DNA of 7,723 nucleotides from Limnochordia bacterium (lineage in GTDB: Bacteria > Bacillota > Limnochordia > Darwinibacteriales > DTU012): NCBI GenBank assembly GCA_007116995.1, contig SKHL01000262.1, forward strand, positions 1 through 7,723. The letters run 5' to 3'. The position numbers and the translations under genes are program-made. This document shows positions 1 through 5,341 of this stretch, piece after piece. Numbering within the stretch: position 1 is the first letter of the stretch; every line of letters starts with the position of its first letter. The notes under the pieces are model-generated. The model did no database searches. It saw only the letters and a list, made by a program, of their open reading frames with translations, and had not been told where the DNA came from.

Positions 1-350
1 GCCCGAATGACCAATGGACAATGGAAATCCCCAGCTGTCCGATAACGGATCTTAGCTGCCTCGCTAACAATTTGATTCATTGCAGGGAGAATAAAATCAG
101 CAAATTGGATTTCAGCAATAGATACCATCCCATGGAGAGCTGCACCAATAGCCACTCCTACGATCCCCGACTCAGATAAAGGTGAATCAATCACGCGCTC
201 CGGCCCAAATTCATTGATCATTCCTAAGGTTGCGCGGAAAACGCCTCCTCGCACACCCACATCCTCTCCAAGAATAAACACTCGCTCATCCCGGCGCATC
301 TCTGTCACCAATGCATCAGTGACAGCTTCAATATAACTCTTTATTGCCAT
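1..350 (-). CDS. bkdAB: Branched-chain 2-oxoacid dehydrogenase E1 component, beta subunit (5' part only)
   Basis: This is the N-terminal 116 codons; the gene runs off the left edge of the window. With E1-alpha it forms the thiamine-diphosphate-dependent decarboxylase of the branched-chain 2-oxoacid dehydrogenase complex, which turns the oxoacids of Leu, Ile and Val into acyl-CoAs (precursors of branched fatty acids). Visible family signatures are GEDVGVRGGVF near residue 28, DSPLSESGIVGVAIGAA near residue 55, and AEIQFADFILPAMNQI followed by SEAAKIRYR. From memory these match Bacillus BkdAB closely. The ATG start at 350 lies 5 nt after a near-perfect AGGAGGTGG (356-364) that overlaps the stop codon of bkdAA, which implies translational coupling. 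A pyruvate dehydrogenase beta subunit is the main alternative, but the adjoining alpha subunit and private E3 favour the branched-chain enzyme. The E2 gene would be expected just beyond the edge. Confidence 0.93.
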   Translation of the reverse strand, partial: MAIKSYIEAVTDALVTEMRRDERVFILGEDVGVRGGVFRATLGMINEFGPERVIDSPLSESGIVGVAIGAALHGMVSIAEIQFADFILPAMNQIVSEAAKIRYRTAGDFHCPLVIR

Positions 351-362
351 TATACCCACCTC

Positions 363-1352
363 CTAGCTTCCATACACATGGTCTAACGCTGTATCTACAT
401 CTGGATAACCAGCCTTTTCGGCCTGCTCAGTTACTTGTTCAACAGTCTGTTGAATATCTTTGAGCAACCGTTCCTGGTGATCTTCAGTCAGTAGACCTTC
501 TTCTCGCACATAGTGAGCTATCTGGGTTATGGGATCCTTAGCTTTTGCTGCTTCTACTTCATCTCGACTGCGATACAAGCTGTCATCGTCATCACTAGAA
601 TGAGGAACAAGTCGATAGGTCTGTGCCTCCACTAATGTTGGCCCTTCTCCAGCCCGAGCACGATCCACGGCATGTTTTATGGTTTCATATACCGCAAGAA
701 TATTATTACCATCCACCACTTCTCCGTGTAGTCCATACCCTTGAGCCCGGGCGACAATAGATTCTCCTCCCACCTGTTTGCTGATAGGTGTTGATATAGC
801 ATATTTATTGTTTTCACATAACAGCACTACAGGCAGACGATGAACTCCGATAAAATTTGCACCTTCGTGGAAGTCACCCTGGTTTGATGAACCCTCTCCA
901 AAACGAGTTAATACTACACTTGATTCGCCCCGCAGTTTACTAGCTAAAGCCACACCAGCAGCATGGGGAACCTGTGTCGTCACAGGAGATGAGCCTGTAA
1001 AAATTCCTAATTTCTTACTACCAAAGTGTCCGGGCATCTGCCGGCCACCACTACTAGGCTCTCCTACTTTTGCGAAATTGGACAACATAATCTCTAAAGG
1101 AGTCACACCAAATACTAAGGCCATTCCAAAATCACGATAATAAGGACAGAGTAGATCAGTCCCTGGTTGTAAGGCAAATGCTGCTCCTACTTGGGTGGCT
1201 TCATGCCCCTGGCATGAAATAACAAAGGGCACTTTCCCAGCCCGATTTAATAACCAAACTCGTTTATCTAACTCCCGAGCTAATACCATATAACGATACA
1301 TACTAACTACCTGTTCATTGCTTAGTCCCAAATTATGATGATTTTGTTTCAC
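363..1352 (-). CDS. bkdAA: Branched-chain 2-oxoacid dehydrogenase E1 component, alpha subunit
   Basis: 329 residues from the preferred GTG start, close to the roughly 330 of Bacillus BkdAA. The subunit holds most of the thiamine diphosphate site. The cofactor motif runs from GEGSSNQGDFHEG (about residues 152-164) to the NN pair at 181-182, followed by KYAIS. GEG replaces the textbook GDG, which I recall as normal for BkdAA. Further family marks are YYRDFGMAL, GGRQMPGHFG, and PHSSDDDD followed by SLYRSRDEVE; the acidic run is characteristic of branched-chain rather than pyruvate E1-alpha. Two in-frame GTG codons are possible starts. The one at 1361 lies inside the Shine-Dalgarno GGGAGGTG, whereas the one at 1352 sits 6 nt after it, so 1352 is preferred. 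The gene follows lpdV with 13 nt between them and precedes bkdAB by 12 nt, so all three should be one transcript. Confidence 0.94.
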   Translation of the reverse strand: MKQNHHNLGLSNEQVVSMYRYMVLARELDKRVWLLNRAGKVPFVISCQGHEATQVGAAFALQPGTDLLCPYYRDFGMALVFGVTPLEIMLSNFAKVGEPSSGGRQMPGHFGSKKLGIFTGSSPVTTQVPHAAGVALASKLRGESSVVLTRFGEGSSNQGDFHEGANFIGVHRLPVVLLCENNKYAISTPISKQVGGESIVARAQGYGLHGEVVDGNNILAVYETIKHAVDRARAGEGPTLVEAQTYRLVPHSSDDDDSLYRSRDEVEAAKAKDPITQIAHYVREEGLLTEDHQERLLKDIQQTVEQVTEQAEKAGYPDVDTALDHVYGS

Positions 1353-1358
1353 TATGTA

Positions 1359-1366
1359 CACCTCCC
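1359..1366 (-). promoter_or_regulatory. Ribosome-binding site deciding the bkdAA start
   Basis: GGGAGGTG on the minus strand. Its first G is the last base of the lpdV TAG stop, and its last three bases are themselves a GTG in frame with bkdAA. That GTG cannot be both the Shine-Dalgarno site and the start, so translation should begin at the second GTG (1350-1352), giving MKQNHHN as the N-terminus. The overlap with the lpdV stop suggests coupled translation. Confidence 0.75.
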
Positions 1367-2790
1367 TATGAATGGATTGCGCCTATATCCAAATTTTGCA
1401 CTGCTTCACCAATAGCCTCAGCAATGGTAGGGTGAGGATATATGAGCTGTGACAATTCCCACCCGCTCACATCCAGTAAAGATCCTAGACTAAAGAAGCT
1501 GATTAGTTCTGTCGCCTTCGCACCAATAAGATGAGCACCCAAGAGATTATCACTTACCTTATCCACTATGATCTTAATGAACCCATGAGTTTCTCCTTGC
1601 ACTTGGGCCTTCCCATTCACACGTAAAGGGAATTTACCAATTCTAATAGAATATCCCTGGGCCATAGCTTCTTGCTCAGTTAATCCGATACTTGCAATCT
1701 CTGGACGTGCATAAATACAGTGAGGTATTACTGATGTGGTGTCGGTTCCTTGCTGTGTCCCATGGGCAATGTACTCCATCACCCTCATCCCCTGATAGCT
1801 TGCCGCATGAGCTAACATGGAACCACCGATTACATCACCAATGGCATAAATTAAGGGCTCCTGAGTACGATAATTACTATCAACTTGAATGAATCCGCCA
1901 TCTAGTTGAACCTCTGTAGCCTCAAACCCCATATCATCTGTGTTCGCTTGCCGGCCGATACCAACTAAAACATGAGTCACCCGAAGCTGCTCCTGGGAGG
2001 TACCAGATGATTTGAGATCTGCAACTACCTCTGAATCTAAGGTCTTGACCGCTAAGACATGAGTTGAGGTTCGAATATCTACACCTCGTGCTATTAATTG
2101 TTGGGTGATCTCCTCCTGAATATCCTGGTCTTCGTGAATTAAAATGGAAGCTTCCGACTCAACAATGGTAACGTCCACACCCACATCTGATAACATCGAA
2201 GCGAACTCTACACCCACGACTCCTCCACCCACAATGAGAACATGCTTAGGCAAAGTTTCTAGATCCAGTATCTGATCTGTATCTAGGATTCGTTGGCCAT
2301 CTGTCTCTATCCCTGTAAGGCTACGGGGTGTAGAACCGGTTGCTACGATGACAGCTTGATTAGGAATTAACATTTCTTGAGATTCATCTGCTAACTCTAC
2401 TCGCACTGTGCCCGCTTGAGGAGAAAAAACCGACGATCCCATTACACGCCCAAAACCTGGATAGAGATCAATTTTGTGTTTCTTAAGTAGGTTGATTATA
2501 CCATGAAATAACGTTTTGACTACCTGTTCTTTTCGTTGCTGGGCCTTGGCAAAATCAAACCGAACATTATCAACAAGGACCCCAAACTCTTCAATTTTAT
2601 TGGCTAATTGCAGCAACTCTGCACTATGAAGAAGCGACTTCGTAGGTATACACCCTCGATGTAGGCAAGTTCCCCCTAATTTATCCTTCTCCACCACTGC
2701 AACAGATAGTCCTAGTTGTTTAGCGCGAATAGCCGCTACATAGCCACCAATTCCACCACCGACAATCACCACATCATAGCTTTTTGGCAA
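1366..2790 (-). CDS. lpdV: Dihydrolipoamide dehydrogenase (E3), branched-chain complex type
   Basis: FAD-dependent flavoprotein that reoxidises the dihydrolipoyl arm of E2 with NAD+. From the TTG start it has 474 residues, the length I recall for Bacillus LpdV. Order of motifs: FAD dinucleotide fold GGGIGG (11-16); redox disulfide GGTCLHRGCIPTK with C42 and C47; NAD fold GGGVVG (188-193) followed by VEFAS; second FAD contact AIGD (316-319); and the dimer-interface active-site pair HPTIAE with H453 and E458. All catalytic residues are present. An ATG 15 nt upstream (2805) is also in frame but has no ribosome-binding site of its own. Instead GGAGGG overlaps that ATG and lies 7 nt before TTG 2790. 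The gene is first in the lpdV-bkdAA-bkdAB string and directly downstream of trxA. Its proximity to bkd genes argues that it serves that complex rather than pyruvate dehydrogenase. Confidence 0.95.
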   Translation of the reverse strand: MPKSYDVVIVGGGIGGYVAAIRAKQLGLSVAVVEKDKLGGTCLHRGCIPTKSLLHSAELLQLANKIEEFGVLVDNVRFDFAKAQQRKEQVVKTLFHGIINLLKKHKIDLYPGFGRVMGSSVFSPQAGTVRVELADESQEMLIPNQAVIVATGSTPRSLTGIETDGQRILDTDQILDLETLPKHVLIVGGGVVGVEFASMLSDVGVDVTIVESEASILIHEDQDIQEEITQQLIARGVDIRTSTHVLAVKTLDSEVVADLKSSGTSQEQLRVTHVLVGIGRQANTDDMGFEATEVQLDGGFIQVDSNYRTQEPLIYAIGDVIGGSMLAHAASYQGMRVMEYIAHGTQQGTDTTSVIPHCIYARPEIASIGLTEQEAMAQGYSIRIGKFPLRVNGKAQVQGETHGFIKIIVDKVSDNLLGAHLIGAKATELISFFSLGSLLDVSGWELSQLIYPHPTIAEAIGEAVQNLDIGAIHS

Positions 2791-2797
2791 TTCCGAT

Positions 2798-2803
2798 CCC
2801 TCC
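2798..2803 (-). promoter_or_regulatory. Ribosome-binding site deciding the lpdV start
   Basis: GGAGGG on the minus strand, overlapping an in-frame ATG (2803-2805) and spaced 7 nt from TTG at 2788-2790. No Shine-Dalgarno precedes the ATG (AATTGACGCGTCTAT), so the TTG is the likely start. The resulting N-terminus MPKSYDVVIVGGG begins close to the FAD fold as in other E3 enzymes. Confidence 0.7.
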
Positions 2804-2814
2804 ATATAGACGCG

Positions 2815-2849
2815 TCAATTCTCCCCACTCTAGACGTGGGGAGAATTGA
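2815..2849 (-). terminator. 14-bp perfect hairpin between trxA and lpdV, without U-tract
   Basis: Arms 2815-2828 (TCAATTCTCCCCAC) and 2836-2849 are perfectly complementary around a 7-nt loop containing TCTAGA. It begins 2 nt after the trxA stop and ends 24 nt before the lpdV TTG. In the minus-strand RNA the 3' arm is followed by CGCGUCUAU, with no run of U, and in the plus direction by TGTTAG. It is therefore not a canonical intrinsic terminator. It may act as a partial terminator, an RNA-processing site or a 3' stabiliser that lets trxA be expressed above the bkd genes. The hairpin is seen directly; its role is inferred. The 8-bp palindrome GACGCGTC (2809-2816) overlaps its outer edge. Confidence 0.6.
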
Positions 2850-2851
2850 TG

Positions 2852-3169
2852 TTAGAGTACTAAAATTTCCTCCAACTTACTCGATATAGTAGCCTTAGGA
2901 ACGGCCCCAACTAACTGATCAATTACTTCACCATCTTTCATAAACATTAGCGTTGGAATGCTCATAATCCCGTATTTGCTAGCCACTTCAGAATTATCAT
3001 CTACATTCACCTTGCCTACTTTTACCCGTCCTGTATACTCAGCGGCTATCTCTTCAATAATTGGACCAACCATGCGACAGGGACCACACCAAGGAGCCCA
3101 AAAGTCTACTAACACAATTCCTGACCCAGCTTCTTCAGCAAAATTCTTATCTGTAAATTCCATAGCCAT
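2852..3169 (-). CDS. trxA: Thioredoxin
   Basis: A 105-residue single-domain thioredoxin, the usual length for the family. It is a cytoplasmic dithiol reductase kept reduced by thioredoxin reductase. Active site WCGPC at residues 27-31 (C28, C31), buried Asp D22 in VDFWAP, cis-proline P72 in SIPTL, and the KDG turn near residue 79 are all present. The start is the ATG at 3169, 8 nt after AGGAGGG (3178-3184). The open frame extends upstream to 3262, but that part is the promoter and leader, not protein. Transcription should start near 3199 from the consensus promoter at 3206-3234, whose spacer carries a CsoR/CstR-like palindrome, so expression may respond to copper or reactive sulfur. The bkd operon lies downstream behind a hairpin. 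This is an intact gene sitting immediately beside degraded ones. Confidence 0.96.
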   Translation of the reverse strand: MAMEFTDKNFAEEAGSGIVLVDFWAPWCGPCRMVGPIIEEIAAEYTGRVKVGKVNVDDNSEVASKYGIMSIPTLMFMKDGEVIDQLVGAVPKATISSKLEEILVL

Positions 3170-3205
3170 ACTGTATTCCCTCCTGAATGTTCTTATTTTA
3201 TGACC

Positions 3206-3234
3206 ATTATATACCCCCTTAGGGTATATGTCAA
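3206..3234 (-). promoter_or_regulatory. Consensus sigma-A promoter of trxA
   Basis: On the minus strand TTGACA (3229-3234) and TATAAT (3206-3211) are separated by exactly 17 bp (3212-3228). Both hexamers match consensus at every position, which is unusual and typical of promoters held down by a repressor. The predicted start is near 3199, giving a leader of about 30 nt. The TGA stop of the degraded methyltransferase gene (3231-3233) lies within the -35 box. Confidence 0.88.
3209..3229. promoter_or_regulatory. CsoR/CstR-type operator palindrome in the trxA promoter spacer
   Basis: Inverted repeat ATATACCC-CCTTA-GGGTATAT with 8-bp perfect arms. On the minus strand the spacer reads TATACCCTAAGGGGGTA, occupying the whole gap between -35 and -10. 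The ATACCC...GGGTAT shape with a G-rich centre is the known operator style of the CsoR family: copper-sensing CsoR, as in the Bacillus copZA promoter, and persulfide-sensing CstR. The palindrome is observed; the regulator class is an inference by resemblance, and no csoR-like gene lies in this window. A repressor bound there would block RNA polymerase directly. Confidence 0.65.
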
Positions 3235-3548
3235 TACCTTTTGCTAATCTTTTTTCTGGCAATCGTTAAACCATGACCTACTGGAACGATAAAGCTCTCT
3301 AGACACTGATGAGTAAACACAGCTTGATTAAACCGATCTAACACTTGCTGACTCTTTTTCTTTCGTGCAGTGCGGGCTTGTGTAGCTTGGACTAATAGCC
3401 TCAGAATCCGAGCTGAATTCCGTTTGATTGCGGGTAACACATCATCTCAGTTTGCAGCTGACTCAATAAGCTCAACTAGTGCTAGGTCCTCAAACATATT
3501 AAAGGCTTCTAGATATTCGCTTACCTTCGGTATAGTGACCGTATCCAT
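3231..3548 (-). pseudogene. O-methyltransferase (TrmR/YrrM-like) with its core deleted and an in-frame UGA
   Basis: A good ribosome-binding site (AGGAGGT, 6 nt before ATG 3548) starts a frame of 33 codons, a TGA at 3447-3449, then 71 more codons in the same frame to the stop at 3231. The first part (EYLEAF, ESAAN, stop, DDVLPAIKRNSARILRLL) resembles the N-terminal helices of family 3 O-methyltransferases. The end (LDRFNQAVF, then ESFIVPVGHGLTIARKK) resembles the family C-terminus, usually FN...LLPVGDGL.IA. Between LVQATQA and RTARKKK the SAM-binding Rossmann core (the VLEIGTAIGYS motif and about 110 residues) is missing, leaving 105 positions against about 215. A methyltransferase without it cannot bind SAM, so this is a remnant. 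The TGA could be a CGA-to-TGA change. It lies 33 nt downstream of the Eis-like remnant, probably a former operon with it. Confidence 0.75.
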
Positions 3549-3581
3549 CTTGGACCTCCTACTCCACAAAAAAACAATTCG

Positions 3582-4275
3582 TTAAAAGAAGTCTGTTCCA
3601 TAGGTGATGGTCTTTGGAAAGACGGCATCAATCCAGGCGATCTGCTCACTGCTTGCTGCTAATCGTCCTAGATATGCCAGCTCCATTGCACTACTATGAC
3701 CCACTGCTAAAGCAGTAAAAGACTGAATTGTGATCGGTATAGCCTTCGTTCTGTCACTTTCTGCACCCACTTCAACTGTAAGTTTTCCCCCTGTATGATC
3801 CAATTTCCAGACACCTGTATTCCACGGAGCGAAATCATCTTCGATGTGAAAATAAAGGGCTGGAAAATTTCCAAGAGAAGGGGTAGGTAAAATGGCAAAA
3901 AACTGCTCAATATCTACAATTCTAGCCATCTGACGCGTTATTAACTCACAGTCTGCGAATGGAGGGTTTTTTACTAAGGATACCCCATTGTAATAAGGTT
4001 TTCACAACTCCCTGCCGACGGTATTCAGGCCAAGTGGCTACCCCTGCAATACCTCCCATTGGTATTGCTTTACCATATATGTAGGTGTGGAACGGAATTA
4101 TCTCCATTCCTCCCAATAATTGCGAGTCCTCAAACACACCGAATATCGGCCTAGTTTGTTGGTCCTTATGAGTTTCGGGTGCACTTTCTTCTGGCAACGT
4201 ATACTGAAATGCAAAAGCACATAACTGTTGATACTCTTGGAGTTCGACTGATTCAAGTAAACGAACTTCACTCAT
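3582..4275 (-). pseudogene. Eis-family N-acetyltransferase with the middle domain deleted and a frame change
   Basis: Two fragments of one gene. The N-terminal part (ATG 4275, after AAGGAGGG) encodes the first GNAT half, including GVATWPEYRRQGVVKTLL with the acetyl-CoA loop RRQG at residues 86-89. It then leaves the family pattern and stops with TGA at 3946. The C-terminal part is open in another frame from 4001 to 3582. It reads NPPFADCEL, then MARIVDIEQFF, APWNTGVWKL, SSAMELAYLGR and ends TDFF, the SCP2-like C-terminal domain of Eis proteins with its characteristic end. Intact relatives are about 390-410 residues; here about 95 plus 139 codons remain, so some 170 residues (rest of the first GNAT and the second) are gone. 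The junction lies near 3985-4005. An ATG at 3929 has no ribosome-binding site. Eis-type enzymes acetylate amines such as aminoglycosides; this copy should be inactive. Confidence 0.8.
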
Positions 4276-4288
4276 GATCTATCCCTCC

Positions 4289-4469
4289 TTAGCATGGTAC
4301 TCTATTACACATTCGAGATAAAAATTCCTTGGTACTAAATGGAATATTAGGTGCCAATGCCTGTTGTATAGCATAAGTAGCGATGGCATCTGATGCTATT
4401 TATCCATATATGTGACAGATATTCACGAAACATCTCATGACTGACGACACAAATTGTGGATATTCGCAA
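4289..4469 (-). pseudogene. Short frameshifted remnant of an unidentified gene
   Basis: I do not recognise the family. Two stretches look protein-like in different frames. One from a possible TTG at 4469 reads ISTICVVSHEMFREYLSHIW. The second, open from 4399, reads SDAIATYAIQQALAPNIP, FSTKEFLSRM and ends with TAA at 4289. They can be joined near 4390-4410 by one small indel, giving about 60 residues, or they may be the two ends of a longer gene. The TAA overlaps the Shine-Dalgarno site of the Eis-like gene, the same stop/ribosome-site overlap seen between the bkd genes, which suggests it was the gene before it in an operon. A weak AAGG precedes the TTG by 7 nt. Chance reading frames of this length are possible, so the call is tentative. 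Confidence 0.35.
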
Positions 4470-4481
4470 TTATTTCCCTTA

Positions 4482-4530
4482 ATAAAAAAATAAGCACATC
4501 CAAGACCAAATAGGACTCTTATATGCTTAT
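4482..4530 (-). terminator. Intrinsic terminator of the exonuclease gene
   Basis: On the minus strand, 22 nt after the exonuclease stop, ATAAGCATAT (4521-4530) pairs with ATGTGCTTAT (4490-4499) over 10 bp including one G-U pair. AAGA/TCTT inside the loop can add to the stem. The 3' arm runs straight into TTATTTTTTTATT (4481-4493), a strong U-tract. It isolates the exonuclease from the degraded genes downstream. Confidence 0.85.
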
Positions 4531-4552
4531 CTCCTCTTCTTGCAAACGTTAC

Positions 4553-5227
4553 CTAAACAACCAGTCGATACTGGCACTGGGATCGACTCCCGCATACTAA
4601 TTCTCGCTTATCCCTGGTATCAACTAGATGCATGGTAGTGCCGCATGAGGGACACCCATGGGTTAATGCTCGTGGATATGTAGTAGGTAGAGTGCCATGT
4701 GCATAATCCTGTAGCTTGCGGTACACTTGGACTAACAGCATCACATCATCCTTGGCGCGGTGCGAATTGGCAAACTGTTTATCCAACATAAAGTGGTACA
4801 TCAAATTCTTCAATTTATGACTTCCCCCACCCTGGGGGTAAATACATAGCTTTGGAAAGAGTTGCCGACTGATGGCTAGAGTATCAATACCCCCAGCCGT
4901 TAATGGTGGACATGCATTGCGTTGAAACATTGACTCGAGAAACCGCCGATCGAAGCTAAGATTATGAGCTACGAGAAGTCCGTCACCAATAAAGCTTCGA
5001 ATCCCAGTAGCCACCTCCACCTCAGTGGGAGCATCAATTAGATCGTTATCTGTAATACCCGTTATTTCTGTAATCCTATTTGGAATGGGGCGTTCTGGGT
5101 TAATTAAGCTATGATACTCCTCCACATCACCCTGATGATCCACGGATAGCATGTAGATTTCTATCACACGATCCCATACGCCGTTTAGACCAGTGCTTTC
5201 TACGTCTAAGAACACAAGACTTTTCAT
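4553..5227 (-). CDS. DEDDh-type 3'-5' exonuclease (DnaQ-like) with C-terminal zinc-ribbon-like tail
   Basis: A 224-residue protein. Exo I motif LDVESTG gives D8 and E10; Exo II VAHNLSFDRRFL gives N89 and D93; Exo III SHRAKDDV gives H156 and D161, the HxAxxD form that defines DEDDh enzymes. All four metal ligands plus the general-base His are present, so it should cleave nucleotides from 3' ends of DNA or RNA. It resembles the epsilon/PolC exonuclease fold as a stand-alone domain. After residue 180 a tail contains CPSC (192-195) and CGSRSQC (212-218), four cysteines arranged like a zinc ribbon, which is not part of the standard fold and could bind nucleic acid. The ATG at 5227 follows GGGAGG by 5-6 nt. 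It is a single gene with its own terminator, divergent from the ytpB-like gene. Its exact substrate is not evident. Confidence 0.88.
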   Translation of the reverse strand: MKSLVFLDVESTGLNGVWDRVIEIYMLSVDHQGDVEEYHSLINPERPIPNRITEITGITDNDLIDAPTEVEVATGIRSFIGDGLLVAHNLSFDRRFLESMFQRNACPPLTAGGIDTLAISRQLFPKLCIYPQGGGSHKLKNLMYHFMLDKQFANSHRAKDDVMLLVQVYRKLQDYAHGTLPTTYPRALTHGCPSCGTTMHLVDTRDKRELVCGSRSQCQYRLVV

Positions 5228-5258
5228 ACGCTCCTCCCTTCTCCTCTTAATTCTGGGC

Positions 5259-5287
5259 TAATCCATAAAATCCTGCCTTATGGATTA
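5259..5287. repeat. 10-bp inverted repeat in the exonuclease/ytpB intergenic region
   Basis: TAATCCATAA (5259-5268) and TTATGGATTA (5278-5287) are perfect complements around the 9-nt loop AATCCTGCC; a GC/GC pair can extend the stem past one bulged base. Neither side is followed by a T-run, so it is not a terminator. The 113-bp gap separates divergent genes, so the site could be a shared operator or a leader hairpin. A near copy, TAATCCACAA (9 of 10 identical), sits at 5333-5342 at the ytpB-like start codon. Confidence 0.6.
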
Positions 5288-5341
5288 AGCATAATTGGTA
5301 AGACTAACCTAGAAGAATAAAACGAGGAAGGATAATCCACA

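Noticed and set aside
1692..1892. Plus-strand open frame inside lpdV
   Set aside because: It is antisense to conserved lpdV coding sequence, lacks a ribosome-binding site and resembles no protein.
3170..3262. N-terminal extension of thioredoxin to an upstream ATG
   Set aside because: The extra 31 residues are encoded by the promoter, operator and leader. A strong ribosome-binding site precedes ATG 3169, which gives the standard thioredoxin length.
3447..3449. In-frame TGA read as selenocysteine
   Set aside because: No bacterial SECIS-like stem-loop is evident just after the TGA, the family has no catalytic Cys there, and the gene also lacks its SAM domain. A nonsense mutation is simpler.
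3370..3585. Plus-strand open frame across the methyltransferase remnant
   Set aside because: The opposite strand carries the recognisable remnant with a proper ribosome-binding site. The plus frame has low-complexity Ser-rich sequence and no start signal.
5278..5323. Sigma-A promoter for the ytpB-like gene
   Set aside because: Candidates such as CATAAT at 5290 or TTGGTA at 5295 lack a matching partner hexamer at proper spacing, so none is supported.
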